From Ustilago trichophora (taxonomy: Eukaryota > Basidiomycota > Ustilaginomycetes > Ustilaginales > Ustilaginaceae): a stretch of 64,000 nt of DNA. Positions 32,906 through 44,671 of this stretch are shown piece after piece (the stretch's first letter is position 1; the number at the start of each line of letters is the position of its first letter). The notes beneath the pieces are model-generated. The model worked only from the letters and a program-made list of their open reading frames with translations, did not search any database and was not told the origin of the DNA. The position numbers were made by a program, and so were the translations under genes. The stretch spans positions 434,001 through 498,000 of the forward strand of contig OOIN01000013.1 in assembly GCA_900323505.1 (NCBI GenBank). Reading direction: 5' to 3'.

Positions 32906-33579
32906 ACCTTCAAATTCGACGGCTGCCAGATTGGTTTGGTCCTTGATGAAGCCAAGCACAGGATGCCAAACTTGCATCTTCCACATACCTCTTTTCTCTT
33001 GTTTATACGCTGGATTCGTTGCAATTCATACATGTCGTTACGATCTCTGTGCCGGTCCTGTGTTTCAATGAGCGGAGGTTGTATGCGAGACGACCGCGGC
33101 TGGGTGTTGTTGTCTTGGTGAGACCTGTTTGCGAGCCATTGAGAATAGTCAATTCCACCTTCACAGCAAAGCCGGCGCCGAATGGAGGCTGTAGCATCGG
33201 ACGGAAAAATTGGCTGAGTGTTGCATCCGGTTCTACAGGCTTGGCTGTGGGCTGAGGTTGAATAATGTTGACGCGGCGTCGTGGACCCTGACAAATTAAG
33301 CCTTGCGTTTGGACCATCCTTTCCGTTTCATCACCGCTCTATGTATCCCTCGAAGCCCCACCTGCGCCAGAGCGCATCCTTCCCCTTTCAGCAGAAGGCA
33401 CACAGACGTACAGAGCAAGACGCTGTGTACCGAGCTGCAGAGCTGGTCATGTGAAGCAAGCAGGCCGCTTGGCAGACGACATCAGCGAGTGGCCAAGCCA
33501 TCGATTTCCAACTCATCATTCCTTCACTATCCTCTTCAACCTGGTCTTTACGGGAGCCTTCGCGAGCTTTGTAAGCACC
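32906..33579. other. Intergenic
   Basis: No supported gene; it separates the DUF3844 gene from the IKS1-type kinase. The frame open from 33303 lacks conserved residues until the kinase gene's own ATG at 33580. Confidence 0.45.
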
Positions 33580-35808
33580 ATGGCCTCGTCGCATCGACCT
33601 TCTCCTCTGAGATCGTCCGACACAACCTGGGTAACGTCGAGCATCATCGACCGCCCCGCATCAACGACAAATCCACACCATCGTCTAGCCTCAGCCTTGT
33701 CCCAGCACCAAGACCCAGCGATTTGCAAATCATCCTTCGAACCAGAGATCACGCAGCATACTACGATCCATCATCCAATGAACTTTCCCTGCAAAAGCGC
33801 AATCCAGCCGGCTTGGATCCCCTTCCCTTCTACAGATGCACCCTTGTGCCGCATCGTAGCAGCAAGTCGGGGAGTCTGCTACAGCGGTTTACGCGGTCTT
33901 CGCCGCTGGCTAGTAGCTCGCGCGATGCTGTTTGTCCCACATGTGCCCGTCCGTGGAATCTCGGGCAGATTCGTTGGATCCAGACTTTGAGGACCGATTT
34001 CAGCCCCAACCCTCGGATCGAGACTCACCCTCCTTTATCGCTCCCAATTACTTCCGACTGCTCGCCCAAGCAACAGCTACCAACACCACGGCCAACATTC
34101 GCCCTCGACCCCGTCCCTTCCACGAACCGCTTCGAATCGGCATCCGGCACCTCCACCCCCTCGCCGCCGCATCCGGCGCCTCTACCCCACCCGAACCCAT
34201 CGCTCCAACCTCCGAAGCACAAGGCTACTACTCTCGTTCTTTGTCGAACTCAAACGTCTCGGCCGTGGAGCCCGGGGTCAGGTTTATCTCTGTCAACACG
34301 TTCTCAACGGAAACAAGTTGGGCAAGTATGCCATCAAAAAATTCCTGTTGGTGATCACGCGCAGAATCTGTTGGAAAGCTTGAACGAGGTCCACCTCATG
34401 GAAACCCTGCATCATCCGCATCTGATTCATTATCAACACGCTTGGATCGAAAGATGCCAGTTGAGCGCTTTTGCGCCCGAAGTGCCGACGCTGTTTGTAC
34501 TGATGATGGCGGCGAATGGGGGAAGCTTGGCTGATTGGATTTCGGCGAGGGCGGGAGATGTCGCTGCAAAGGAGAGCCTGCAGACGAGGAAGAGCAGGGG
34601 GGTGAGATCAACACGCCAAGCGATTCTGGGATGAGGGCCTCGAACAAGGATGTCAAGGAGGAAAAGTGGCATTGAGGAAATGGGAGGGTGGGGCACCCCA
34701 AACCCTGCTGATAGGCGCAAGATCGAACGACTGAAAGCAGCCCTTCGCCAGCGTCGAGCGAACCGCAACACATCCTTCTCACCCTCTCCTTCCACCCATC
34801 CACTCCCACCCAACCAGAAACAGAGGTTGGCGTCCACCTCCTTCGCACAGAAGAACTGTACAGCCTCCTCCACGACATCACCTCGGGTCTCTCCTTCCTG
34901 CACGATCGCGGAATCCTCCACCTCGACATAAAACCAGGCAACGTCCTCCTCCACTGGGACGAAGATTCGCTCATCCCCCGGCCATGCTTTCCGACTTTGG
35001 ATCTTCCTTGCTTCTCACGACAACTGGACACGCACCCGCTCCGGTCATACAGGAACTATGGAATACATGTCGCCCGAAACCCTCTTCCCAGACCCGCACA
35101 CGGGACGCTTGACCGAGTTGGGAAGCAAAGCAGACATCTGGTCGCTGGGATGATTCTTCATCTTCTGCTGTTTTTCCGATTGCCCTTTGGACAGACGGAA
35201 GACGTGGATTTGCTGCGGAGCGAGATGAGGGGTTACACTGGGTTTAAAGGGCGGATGGTGGAAGTGGCAGCAGCGTGGAAAGGAAGAAAGGGAAGAGGGA
35301 TGAGGTGTTGTTGGGATTGCTCGAGAGAACCTTCAGGTGGATCCTGGGAAAAGGCCGAGTTGCAAGGATATCTTGCAGGTGTTGGCGGCTAGGACAGAAA
35401 CAGAGGAAGAGGGGGAGGGAAACGTTCTCACCGGAGGAAAAAGACCCTGCTCAAGGAGAAGGTGTGTCTTGGCACTCTACAGACCAACAGCTCTACCCCC
35501 ACTCCCTTCCACCACCTGATCGAACCCCCTCCTCCACGTCCCCTCCAAACCCACCCTCACCACCATCTTTTCTCATCCATCCCCCGAAATGGCCGTATAG
35601 CAATAGCTTTTCTCAAATGCCTCTCCCTTTCCTCATCTCCCACACCTTGCCATCTTTAAGCCGGGAAAGCATCCTGCCGAACGACGCAATATCGACCCTC
35701 ATCCTGCTACTGGCACTGGTGGATCTGGCATTGGCCAAAGCCATCCACGCATTTCCATTTCTGCTGGGTTGGTCACTTTGCACTGTTACTGCCCTTTTCT
35801 CTCTGTAA
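33580..35808 (+). CDS. IKS1: Iks1-type Ser/Thr protein kinase, frameshifted
   Basis: The N-terminal part matches fungal Iks1 kinases: SLSLVPAPRP, AAYYDPSSNELSL, a CPTC zinc-like pair and NYFRLLAQA. The kinase domain has FVELKRLGRGARGQVY (glycine loop), KYAIKKIPVGDHA (ATP-binding Lys), HPHLIHYQHAWIE, the catalytic loop ILHLDIKPGNVLL, DFG in LSDFGSS, YMSPETLFPD and WSLGMILHLLLFFRLPF. It ends with FRWDPGKRPSCKDILQVL. After a Pro-rich stretch the last frame contains a hydrophobic segment (TLILLLALVDLALAKAIHAF) that could be a C-terminal membrane anchor, stop at 35806-35808. At least five single-base shifts are present, for example in an A run near 34341. The start at 33580 is the ATG before the Ser-rich N-terminus. 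Confidence 0.8.
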
Positions 35809-35997
35809 CCGGTCATATTTTAGTCAATTCAGTTGTGATTGACGTGGACTTGGGTGTAAATTGATTGGATGCGTGATAGGTTGACTTTGTGTGAGTGGTG
35901 TGACGTTACACGAGAGATTAATTGGTTGATGGAGTGGAAGAGGGTTCGGTCTAGGGACGAAGCCATGCATCGACGCCAAAGGGCCAAAGATCCACCT

Positions 35998-37973
35998 CTA
36001 CTCTCTTCTTCTTCTTCTTCTTCTTCTTCTTCTTCCTCTCCTCCAATTGCTCTTGTCTTCTGCTTGTTGTGCTACATTTCCTCTTTGCAGCGTTGCAGAG
36101 CTTTGTGGTGTCGGTCTTGTCACAGGTTCTACGATGACAGCCTCGCTCTGATTCGAATCGGAGTCGTAGCCAGCAAGCAGTCCACCAAGCGATCCACAGG
36201 TGGTGGTGGTCGTGACGACGCTCACCGTCGACGTTTCCTTTTCCACCTTTTCCTTGTCTTCCACCAACCCAACTTGCTTTCCATCCTGCACCTCCACCTG
36301 CTCAGGCAACATCTTGACCATTCCTTCGTCATTCACTAATCGACAGCAGCTACAATGCGCAACTCGGGAAATTCTACAACGCTATATCCCTCTGGTAGAC
36401 TTTGCAACATCCATGCCAACGTTGTGGTCTGAGGATGGACGATGTGGACTTTGATCGATGTTGCCGTTGCTGTTGCTGATCTTCCTGCAATGGGTGGATC
36501 TGGTTGGGTCGCTGATGGGTGGATGCTGAGGGATGAGCGGGCGCGGTTTGGATTTGGTTTGCAGCAGGATAGATTGTGAGGAGGACGGTTGAGAGGGTGA
36601 TGGAGAGGATGTTGATGGAAGATGTTGTGAGGAGGGATGTTGGGGTTGGGATGGCTGGTTGGTGCGTCCCAGCTTGGCGCTTAGCTTGCTGAGTAAGGAA
36701 TTGGAGACGATGCTTCCTATGATGGCGCAATTGGCGTGTCTGCGATGGAGCTTCTGCTGGTGGTGGTGGTGGTGGTGGTGGTGTTCTGCTGCCGTTGTTC
36801 TGTTGGCGGCGGTGAAGCACCTTCTGGTGGAGCACTCTCTTCCACCTTTCCATTACCTCTTCCATTCCACTGAACATCACCTCGCCGTCCTCCCCATACC
36901 TACCCTCGGCGCGTATCTCCCCTCCCCCTCGCCTCAGCTTCCGCTGCAACTCGGCCATCCCGGATTCGCAGCCTCCCAATCTCTCTTCCTCGTCCACCAA
37001 TCCAGATACCTTGTCGTACTCTCGTTTGTCAACCTCGCCGAATAGGCCGGCACGATCACTGCCCATTCCTTGGGCAAACTGCGCAGTGCTATCCATCCAT
37101 CGTTTTGCTCTAATCCTTCGATGGCTTCGGCTTTGGCAATCCGGATCCGGCAATGGTATCCAGCGATACAATCCAACCTTTTCACCCTTACCGCCGCTCA
37201 AGTTGAACACTCTTTTGCCTTGGCCAAATCTTTCTTATTAGCAAAACTGCGATGTTGCATCTCGCCCAGAATCACATCCTCCACCATCGCCCAGGATCTT
37301 GCTTATGAACCATCCAACCAACCCCTTTTTCGTGGCAGGTAGTTTGACTCGACGCTAAGCACCATTTTTCGATCCTTGGGGTTGAACTGGCTCGCATTGG
37401 CTTTGCGACGCGCCATACCTTCCGGAGGACCATGACGCGAAATCGTCGATAGTGAAGTTGCTTGATTAGCTGTTCTCTTTGACGTTGCTGATGGGTCTGT
37501 TTGACGTTTCCTGGCGCATTGCGTTGTGCTTGGATGAGTGGAATCGGAGGAGTTGGAAGAAGGAGGGGTAGCAGGTTGAGAGACATGATTCTGCGACCTG
37601 TCTCGGAGGCGGTGCGTGAGATGGAGGAGAGGAAAAGGTAGTCTTGCAGCATGTGCGATTCTCCGTACTCGGAAAGGGGTACGTAGGAGCTTGTAGCTGA
37701 TGTAGCATTCCACTCGTCACCGATGCTCTACCGCCTGAAGGAGTGGTAGTCGAGACTGAGGAAGAAGCTGCTGCCGCGGAGGAGGAAGATGCCCCAGACA
37801 CGGGTGTCGAAGAGCAAACCGCCTAGCAGCATGGCATCCTTGTGCGCCTTTGTACAAGCCAAAGAGCATGTGCGCGTCTTGCAGGCTGGGCAGGTATACT
37901 TGGAAGGCTGAAGCTCGCATTGTTGGCAGACTGCTGTTGACGCAGAGGGCATATTGGTGCTGTTTCGCTCCAA
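35998..37973 (-). CDS. BCD1: Box C/D snoRNP assembly protein Bcd1 (zf-HIT), frameshifted
   Basis: Bcd1 is needed for box C/D snoRNA accumulation and binds Nop58 and the R2TP machinery. The N-terminal HIT zinc finger is clear: CQQCELQPSKYTCPACKTRTCSLACTKAH. Downstream in other frames are YVPLSEYGESHMLQDYLFL, LPEGMARRKANASQF-like, NPKDRKMVLSVESNYLP, GWIALRSLPKEWAVIVP and VEFPELRIV. These follow the order of the Bcd1 central domain. The tail contains GGLLAGYDSDS and ends in a run encoded by the AAG repeat (Arg, Lys or Glu depending on frame), stop at about 35998. A TGG repeat inside gives eight Pro. At least four shifts occur (about 37795, 37690, 37215 and 36350). Both the ATG at 37973 and the one at 37952 are possible starts. 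It is convergent with IKS1. Confidence 0.75.
36005..36034 (+). repeat. (CTT)10 microsatellite at the 3' end of BCD1
   Basis: Ten uninterrupted CTT units (AAG on the BCD1 strand), apparently in the last codons of BCD1. Confidence 0.95.
36758..36781 (+). repeat. (TGG)8 repeat encoding polyproline in BCD1
   Basis: Eight TGG units; on the minus strand they encode a run of Pro in the low-complexity part of BCD1. Confidence 0.95.
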
Positions 37974-38473
37974 GAGAGCAACTGTGGAGGCCGGCGTAGC
38001 TTGGCTGCTGAGTTTGGCGGACTGGTACTTATCGCGTCGGCATCACATAGGCTTTGGATAGGTGCGCCGATACGCAGGCCAGCTCAGGTCTTTCCAGCTT
38101 CGCAATATGCGTGAAGGAGAACCGAGGGGGTAGAAGGCAAAGCTGGACGGTGGTGATGGAAGGAGGTGCGAACTGTATGTAGGGCAAGAAGAAGAAGCGA
38201 GGGGGCAAAGTGTCACTTTTTTGGACAAATTTTAAGGGTCTCCATTTTTTTTTTTTTTTTTTTTGGAGGATTCCAAAATTCAGAATGCCGAGTGCCGAGG
38301 CCGGCCCATGATCCTCAGAGGTTGACATCGGCGAAGGCAACAGACAAAAGAGCTCAAAGTGACAAAGACAAAAAGCGCAGATCAGACAAGTGGCGACACA
38401 AAAGTTGGATGCGCATAGAGGGATACAAGTACAGATGCGAAAAGGAGTGATCCTTGGGAGGAAAGGGGAAGGA
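37974..38473. other. Intergenic with a 20-nt T tract
   Basis: About 500 nt between RRP3's 3' end and BCD1's start. It holds an uninterrupted T20 run at 38245-38264. No gene is supported. Confidence 0.5.
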
Positions 38474-40131
38474 TTAGCGACGACCTTTCTTCCTGTTTTG
38501 GTTCTGATGTCGGCCATTACCCGAGACAGGCATTCCTGACTGGACCTGGTCGTCATCGCGATCCATATCGTCGCCATGGCGACCGTCCATCTTCCTCTTT
38601 CTCTTGCCTGATCCGCCTGCGCCGCCGACGCCCTTGTCCTTGAGCTCTCTTACGGCAGCACGGTGTGCCTCAGCGACACGCTCGCTCAGGAGCATGACTG
38701 CTTCCTTATCGTTGCCGCCAGGGAACTCTTCCATCTTGAGGCCGATCACGGCTTCGATACGCTGCAGCAGTTCAACATCGTACTGGGTAACGAGCGTGAC
38801 GGATCGGCCTGAGCGACCGGCACGAGCGGTACGACCAACACGGTGAATGTATCCTTCGAGTTGGTGGGATATCATAGTTGACGACCAAGTCTACCGCCGG
38901 GATATCGAGACCACGAGAAGCGACGTCGGTTGCCACCAAGATGGAGCGACCGCCGGTTTTGAACTTGTTGAGAGCTCCGAGACGTGCCTGCTGGCTGAGC
39001 TGACCGTGGAGCGGGATGGCGGGAATCCGAGAAGGCGGAGAAGGATCGAGAGACGCTGCGAGTCATGGACCGTGCGTGTGAAGACGATGATGGAGTGACC
39101 GGCCTGCTCATTGCGAGGTGGACGAGGTAGGTATCCTTATGAGCGAAGGGCATGAAAAGATAGTGTTGCTTGAGGGTGGATACGGTGGTGTATTGCTGTC
39201 GACTTCGACTCGCACGGGTTCTTAAGCGAAGCACGCTGCAGCTTGGCACCTTGGTGGTCATGGTGGCACTGAAAAGCATGGTCTTCTCTCACGCGGGATG
39301 GACTGGAGAAGTTTGTCGATGATGGGCCCGAAATCCATGTCGAGCAACCGATCGGCTTCATCCATGACAAGATATTGGAGACCACGCAAGCTGAAGCCCT
39401 TTGTGTTCTCCAGATGGTCCTGAAGACGACCTGGTGTAGCCACAATGACATGAGGACGCTTGGAGAGCGCAATGGACTGGGACATCATATCCATACCACC
39501 GACGATGGTGGCTGAACGCACGCCAATGGTGGAGCCGAGCGCCTCGACCTGTTGCGAGATCTGATATGCCAACTCACGTGTGGGTGCCAGCACGCACGCG
39601 AAGAAGGGTTTGGGTTGTCCCACAACGCTTGAAGGATGGGAATGGTGAACGCGGCCGTCTTTCCTGAACCGGTCTGGGCGAGACCGATAACATCACGGGC
39701 CTGGATGGCTTCTGGAATAGCCTTGACCTGGATAGGGGTCGGGTGCTTGAAGCCCATGTTGGTACATGCTTCAACGATTTGTGGGATGACACCGAGGTCA
39801 GCGAAGGTGACTTTTTTACCGTCTTCGGCGATGGTGGCGACCTTCTTCTCGTCCTCCTCCTCTGCCTCGTCCGGCGCGTCTTTCTTCGGGGCAGCCTCAT
39901 CATCACTACCACTGCCACTCGCACTGTCTGCCTCGCTGTCTTCCGCCGATGATGCCTGCTCGTCATCCTCCTCCTCATCGTCATCGTCATCGTCGAGCTC
40001 GCTCGCACTGTCTGCCGAAGGGTCTGGTGATGGCGATGGGCCTTTGCCTTTATGATTTGGCCTTGGCAGGTGAGGCGGCCGACTTGGAATCGAACCGCCT
40101 TTTTGGATGGTGATGCTGATGCCTTTGGCAT
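38474..40131 (-). CDS. RRP3: DEAD-box rRNA-processing helicase Rrp3 (DDX47), frameshifted
   Basis: A nucleolar ATP-dependent helicase for early pre-rRNA cleavages of the 40S pathway. It starts [15 protein letters not shown] at 40131, then a long acidic Ser/Glu/Asp region. Core motifs follow: the Q motif region [19 protein letters not shown], Walker [54 protein letters not shown] in [35 protein letters not shown] and [13 protein letters not shown]. The GGMDMMSQ and LENTKGF strings and the ending [17 protein letters not shown] are specific to Rrp3. A basic tail closes the protein at 38474. Single-base shifts occur near 38870, 38925, 39070, 39220, 39295 and in the 39560-40080 region. Confidence 0.88.
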
Positions 40132-41524
40132 GTTGCGATCGAAGGAGGGGTATAGAGACGTGCAGAGATGGTGCACGAAAGGAAGGCCCGACTACAAAAC
40201 GAGTCGAGCAAAAGAAATTCTTGAGCGGAATCTGAGCTTTCTCGAAATTTGTGTCTGAACCCTCGATTCCACTTCCGAGTTCCGCTTGCATTAACTAACT
40301 CGCGCGAGTGAGGCAAACCTATCGAAATCGAGTCCCGATCGGTGCAAAAAAGGGCAAAAACATGGCACAAGACGCCATCTGTGCTGTTGCCGCCCCTTGA
40401 AAGGCAGTTGGGCTCAGTTCTGTGGCTCAGTCTCGGCCAATCATTTTCATCTCGCACACTACGCTCCCCACATTCGCCTGTTCTTCCACAGATTTGGTTG
40501 TTTGCTGTGGCATCGATACTTTGACAGCGTTAACCACCTCAGCTCATGCCTGGACAGAGCCATAAGCTTAGTGAAGGTAGCGTTTGGCGTCGGGTAGCCT
40601 GATCGGATTCCAAGAGCGCCTCGAGAGCCAACGTCGATTCGCAGAATTCGCCCAAAAATATATGTTGGATTTGGGCCATTTATCAAATAACCGAGCGTTG
40701 GACACGGTCGTCGCGCGACCTTTTCCCCCACCAGCATCTCTCACCCTACAACTTGACCTCTATCATATCGACCCGATTTCTTCATTCTTTCATCCTCTTT
40801 TCAGGCAGCATCGCATTCTCTGGTACTCAAGCTACGTTCTATACCAACATCGGCTGGCTTCCTACTCGATTACGGCCATCAAATCGCTTCAAAAGTTGCG
40901 CTTTTCGCCGCACTACGGCCGAGAAATACTGTGCTCCAGTGCCGAAACACGCGTGTGGGCGCGCGTTCGGGATTCGCTCTGACATCGTTTCTCTCAATCA
41001 ACACCATCTCGTCAAAGCCGCGGCAGATCCGCTCAATCGGCATTGCATTCCATTCACCGATCGTGTGGCCGCTGCACTCGACGCCATCAAGCACTCCACT
41101 GTCGCTATTGTCGTGGCCGTTGTCCTTGCGGTCTGGCAATCATCGTGACGTGACCTACTTGGTTGTCATTGTTGTGTTGGTTGCGGCTCCTAGTCAACAC
41201 CGCACGGGCGACCCTAACGCACGAGCCTCCTGCCCCTCCACCCACATTCACCATCGGGTGTTACGGATTCAAGGCACCATCAAACTCGAAGCAAACATCT
41301 ACTATCGACATTCAATCCCGTGGCGGTGTCTGTTCTGTCTGCAGCCGGCGTCATCGCCCTCACCGTCTTCAATCGCCAAGAGCGTGCGTCAACATCAGCG
41401 TACGACATCCCACCCCGCAACTGCATACCATCTCTAGCATCAGCTTGATCGACATCGACTTGACATTGCAGCTTCTCGATCGAGCGTGCTAGGTCCCAGA
41501 CCTGCATAGCCGCTTCCTAACATA
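40132..41524. other. Divergent region between RRP3 and ADA2
   Basis: About 1.4 kb without a convincing gene. The overlapping frames near 40584-41490 lack domains, and I read them as non-coding upstream DNA. Confidence 0.45.
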
Positions 41525-43973
41525 ATGACCGTCAGTCATCGCAAGAACAAAAGACACCCAAGTCCGACGAAGGCTCTACCTCGGCTGCTGCAGAACCCGG
41601 TGTCCGCTACCATTGCGATGCTTGCGGCGCTGATATCACTCTGACCGTCCGCATACGATGTGCAGAATGCGCCGACTTCGATCTCTGCGCATCTTGCTTT
41701 TGCTCTGGAGCACAACCCAGCAAGCACAGGGCGTGGCATGACTATCGAGTCGTAGAGCAGCATTCGTACCCCATCTTTTGCGATGATTGGGGCGCGGATG
41801 AGGAGCTGCTCCTCATCGATGGCTGTCAGACATACGGTTTGGGCAACTGGGCAGACATCGCAGATCACATCGGCAATCGTACCAAGGAGGAGGTGCAGGA
41901 TCACTACCTCAAGGTCTACGTCGAAGGACGCGATGGAGACGAGCGTGGCGAACAGCGTGCAGAGCAGGCAATGAAGCGGTACAAGCAAGTTGCAAAACCC
42001 GTCTTTGACCCCCTCACAGATGCAGAAGGGACCGGCAGCCGTGTCGCATGCCAACTCACAACCGAAGAACCCCCGTTATCGGACCCTCCATGGCATTCAC
42101 ACCATCAATATCGCAAGACGAGTTCCAGCGACGAAAGAGGCGGCGCGTTGAAGCTCTGCGCGAAGCACAAGCCTCGTACTCACCACCAAATCGGCCAAGC
42201 CGCTCGTCAGTGCACCCACAAATCACAGCGAGCTGGTCGGATTCATGCCCGGTCGACTCGAGTTCGAACACGAATACGAGCAGGAGGCTGAGCATCTCAT
42301 CAAAGACATCGAGTTTGGGCGCGTCTACGACTTTGGTGGCGCCGACATGCCTTCCGAGTGGGAAGCGCTCGGCAGCAAGGCCACGCAGGGTCACGTCAGG
42401 ATGGAAGCCAGTGGCCGAGGTGGTCCCACCAGCAAAAAGGCAACTCAGAATGCAGAAGACGACAAGGAGGGCACTGCCGACGCCGAAGCCGAGGAACAGC
42501 AGGCAGCAGCTGACGACAAGGACAAAGACAAGGACAAGGATGCCGAGCCAGAAGACAAGCCCTTCGATTGGGACGAGGATCCGACAGATCTCAACCTCAA
42601 GCTTACGGTCATTGATATGTACAACGAGCGTCTCGATCGACGATTGCGGCGAAAGCACTTCATGTTTGAACGCAATCTTGTCGATTATCGCCGCAACCAG
42701 GCTGCCGAGCGTCGTCGGCCAAAAGAGGAAAGAGAGTTGCTGTCGAGGACCAAGCATTTTGCGCAGATGCAGACTGCGCTCGACTACGAGGATTTCCTGA
42801 ATGGCCTCTGCTATGAAGAGGCGTTGCGCAAAGCAGCTGCCCAGTTGCAGCATTACCGCAAATGGGCATCTGACGCTGGACGATGCGAGTGCTTACGAGC
42901 GTGACAAGGCAGAGCGAGCACGCAAAGCAGCCGAGCTCGCAGCTGGCGGATTGGCCGCCTTCCCGGCTTCGGGTGCGGCAGCGACACCCATCGCAGCATC
43001 TGCTCGGCCCAGAATCGATGCAGCTAGGGCACGACAGCGCGACACGAGCACACCAACACCCATGGAAGAGACACTCGCCTCTCAAGCAGCGCAGCAGTCA
43101 CCTCGGCCACAGCAGCCAATGGCAAAGACAGCAAGAAGGACAAGGACCCAAGGACAAGGATGCCAAAGCCGACAAGGACGCCAAGGGCAAAAAGGGTGCC
43201 AACGGCGACGAGCCCAAGACACCACGCAAACCGCCTCAGCCGCTCAATCTGGCCAAAGCGCCGTCGCTCAACCTTCTTACGCCCGCCGAGGCGCAGCTGT
43301 GCTCGGCGCTTCGCATTTTGCCTCAGCCCTTCTTGCTGATCAAATCGACGCTCATTGCCGAGTTTATCGCTCGAGGCGGCAAGCTAACAAGGCGCGAATG
43401 CCGCACCCTGGTCAAGATCGACGTCAACAAGCTTGGAAAAGTGTGGGACTTTTTCAACGAGATGGGCTATTTTGATGCTGCCAGAGAAGCCGGTTGGACG
43501 GGTGGCATTGGCTCGCCGCCAAGGAGCAAGGACAAAGAGGTGAAGAAGCCCGACTGGTTGGATGGCAGTATGGCCATGTCTGCGAGCTATCGTTTGTGTC
43601 TTCTGCCAATGGGGTTGGAGGCAAAGAGGGAGGTGCGGCGATGGCAAATGGGGCGAGCAGTAGCGGCATGTTGGCAGTGGCGGCGCGGGCTTTTTGGCAA
43701 AGCATTCGCAATGGTGCTGCGAGCAACAGCAATGGCGGCGGTCTCTTTGAGCTGGCTCATTCGAGCAGTGGAGTGACAACGGCCCAGCAGCAACAGGCCC
43801 TGTTGAACCACAACGGACGTGGCGCGCCTCTGGTTCCACTTCTGGCTCAGCAAACGGTATCAACGGCACCAGCAATGGTGGTGGCGGTGCTTCTACGCCC
43901 AGCATGAACTCGGACGAGCTGGATCGCAAAGCCCAGCAAAGCGGAAAAGTATCGACCCACAGCTGCTGTCTGA
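41525..43973 (+). CDS. ADA2: Transcriptional adaptor Ada2 (SAGA), frameshifted
   Basis: Ada2 bridges Gcn5 in the SAGA/ADA acetyltransferase module. A ZZ zinc finger is at the N-terminus ([26 protein letters not shown]). Then the SANT/Myb domain ([38 protein letters not shown]) and the Ada2 middle region ([24 protein letters not shown], [39 protein letters not shown]). The C-terminal SWIRM domain follows ([54 protein letters not shown]). The tail is Ser/Gly/Asn-rich and ends KYRPTAAV, stop at 43971-43973. Frame changes occur near 41545, 42050, 42250, 42870, 43130, 43560, 43830 and 43940. No intron is needed. Confidence 0.87.
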
Positions 43974-44671
43974 TCCTCCCCTTCTTTTCCAGTCCTCACC
44001 TTTATGTATTGCTTGCATTGCATAACTTTGTACATTATTCTTTAATTATGGCTTGCCGCTTGAAGGCTAAGCTAGTCTTCAGCATCTGCATGTGTGTGAG
44101 CTGTACCGTTGCACGGATTTGTCTCGGAAAAGGGTGAAAGAAGGCGGCGCAACGGTGAGATTTCGCCTCCACCTGAATGCAGAATTCAGGCACAGCTCGG
44201 ATGGGGGCTGCGCGTGGAAAATCACCAGAGAGAATTGAGCTATCGCATCGAGAGCCCAAAAGACCCTGTTCATGGCTACTGTACAGTAAATCGAGCTCAC
44301 ACGTCCTACACGGCCCCTCTCTCCACCATCCACAACGAACGCCCCATCCACCATCCACCTTCCACCGACCACCACCCCCATCTATCATCCATCACTTATC
44401 TTTATCATCAGTTTATACATCAAAGTATCCATACATCACGCGCAGAGACACATAGTCTGTCTGCCCACCGGTCACCATCATCATCAACGGCGTCATCTAT
44501 CAGCAACGACCCACCCCTGTGTCAGTACAGCGATCTAACTCCTCTGGGTTTTATCGTATCGGTGCACATCCACAAGGCACAGTCCAGCGTCAACTGAACG
44601 ACCATCAAATAATCTCGACCCAGACTCATCACTTGCTCGCTGAGCACAACCTTATTCCAGCATCGGGCAGT
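43974..44671. other. Intergenic, upstream of the Rab gene
   Basis: No supported gene. It contains the perfect 12-nt palindrome TACTGTACAGTA (44277-44288) and CA/CT-rich leader sequence before the ATG at 44672. Confidence 0.5.
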
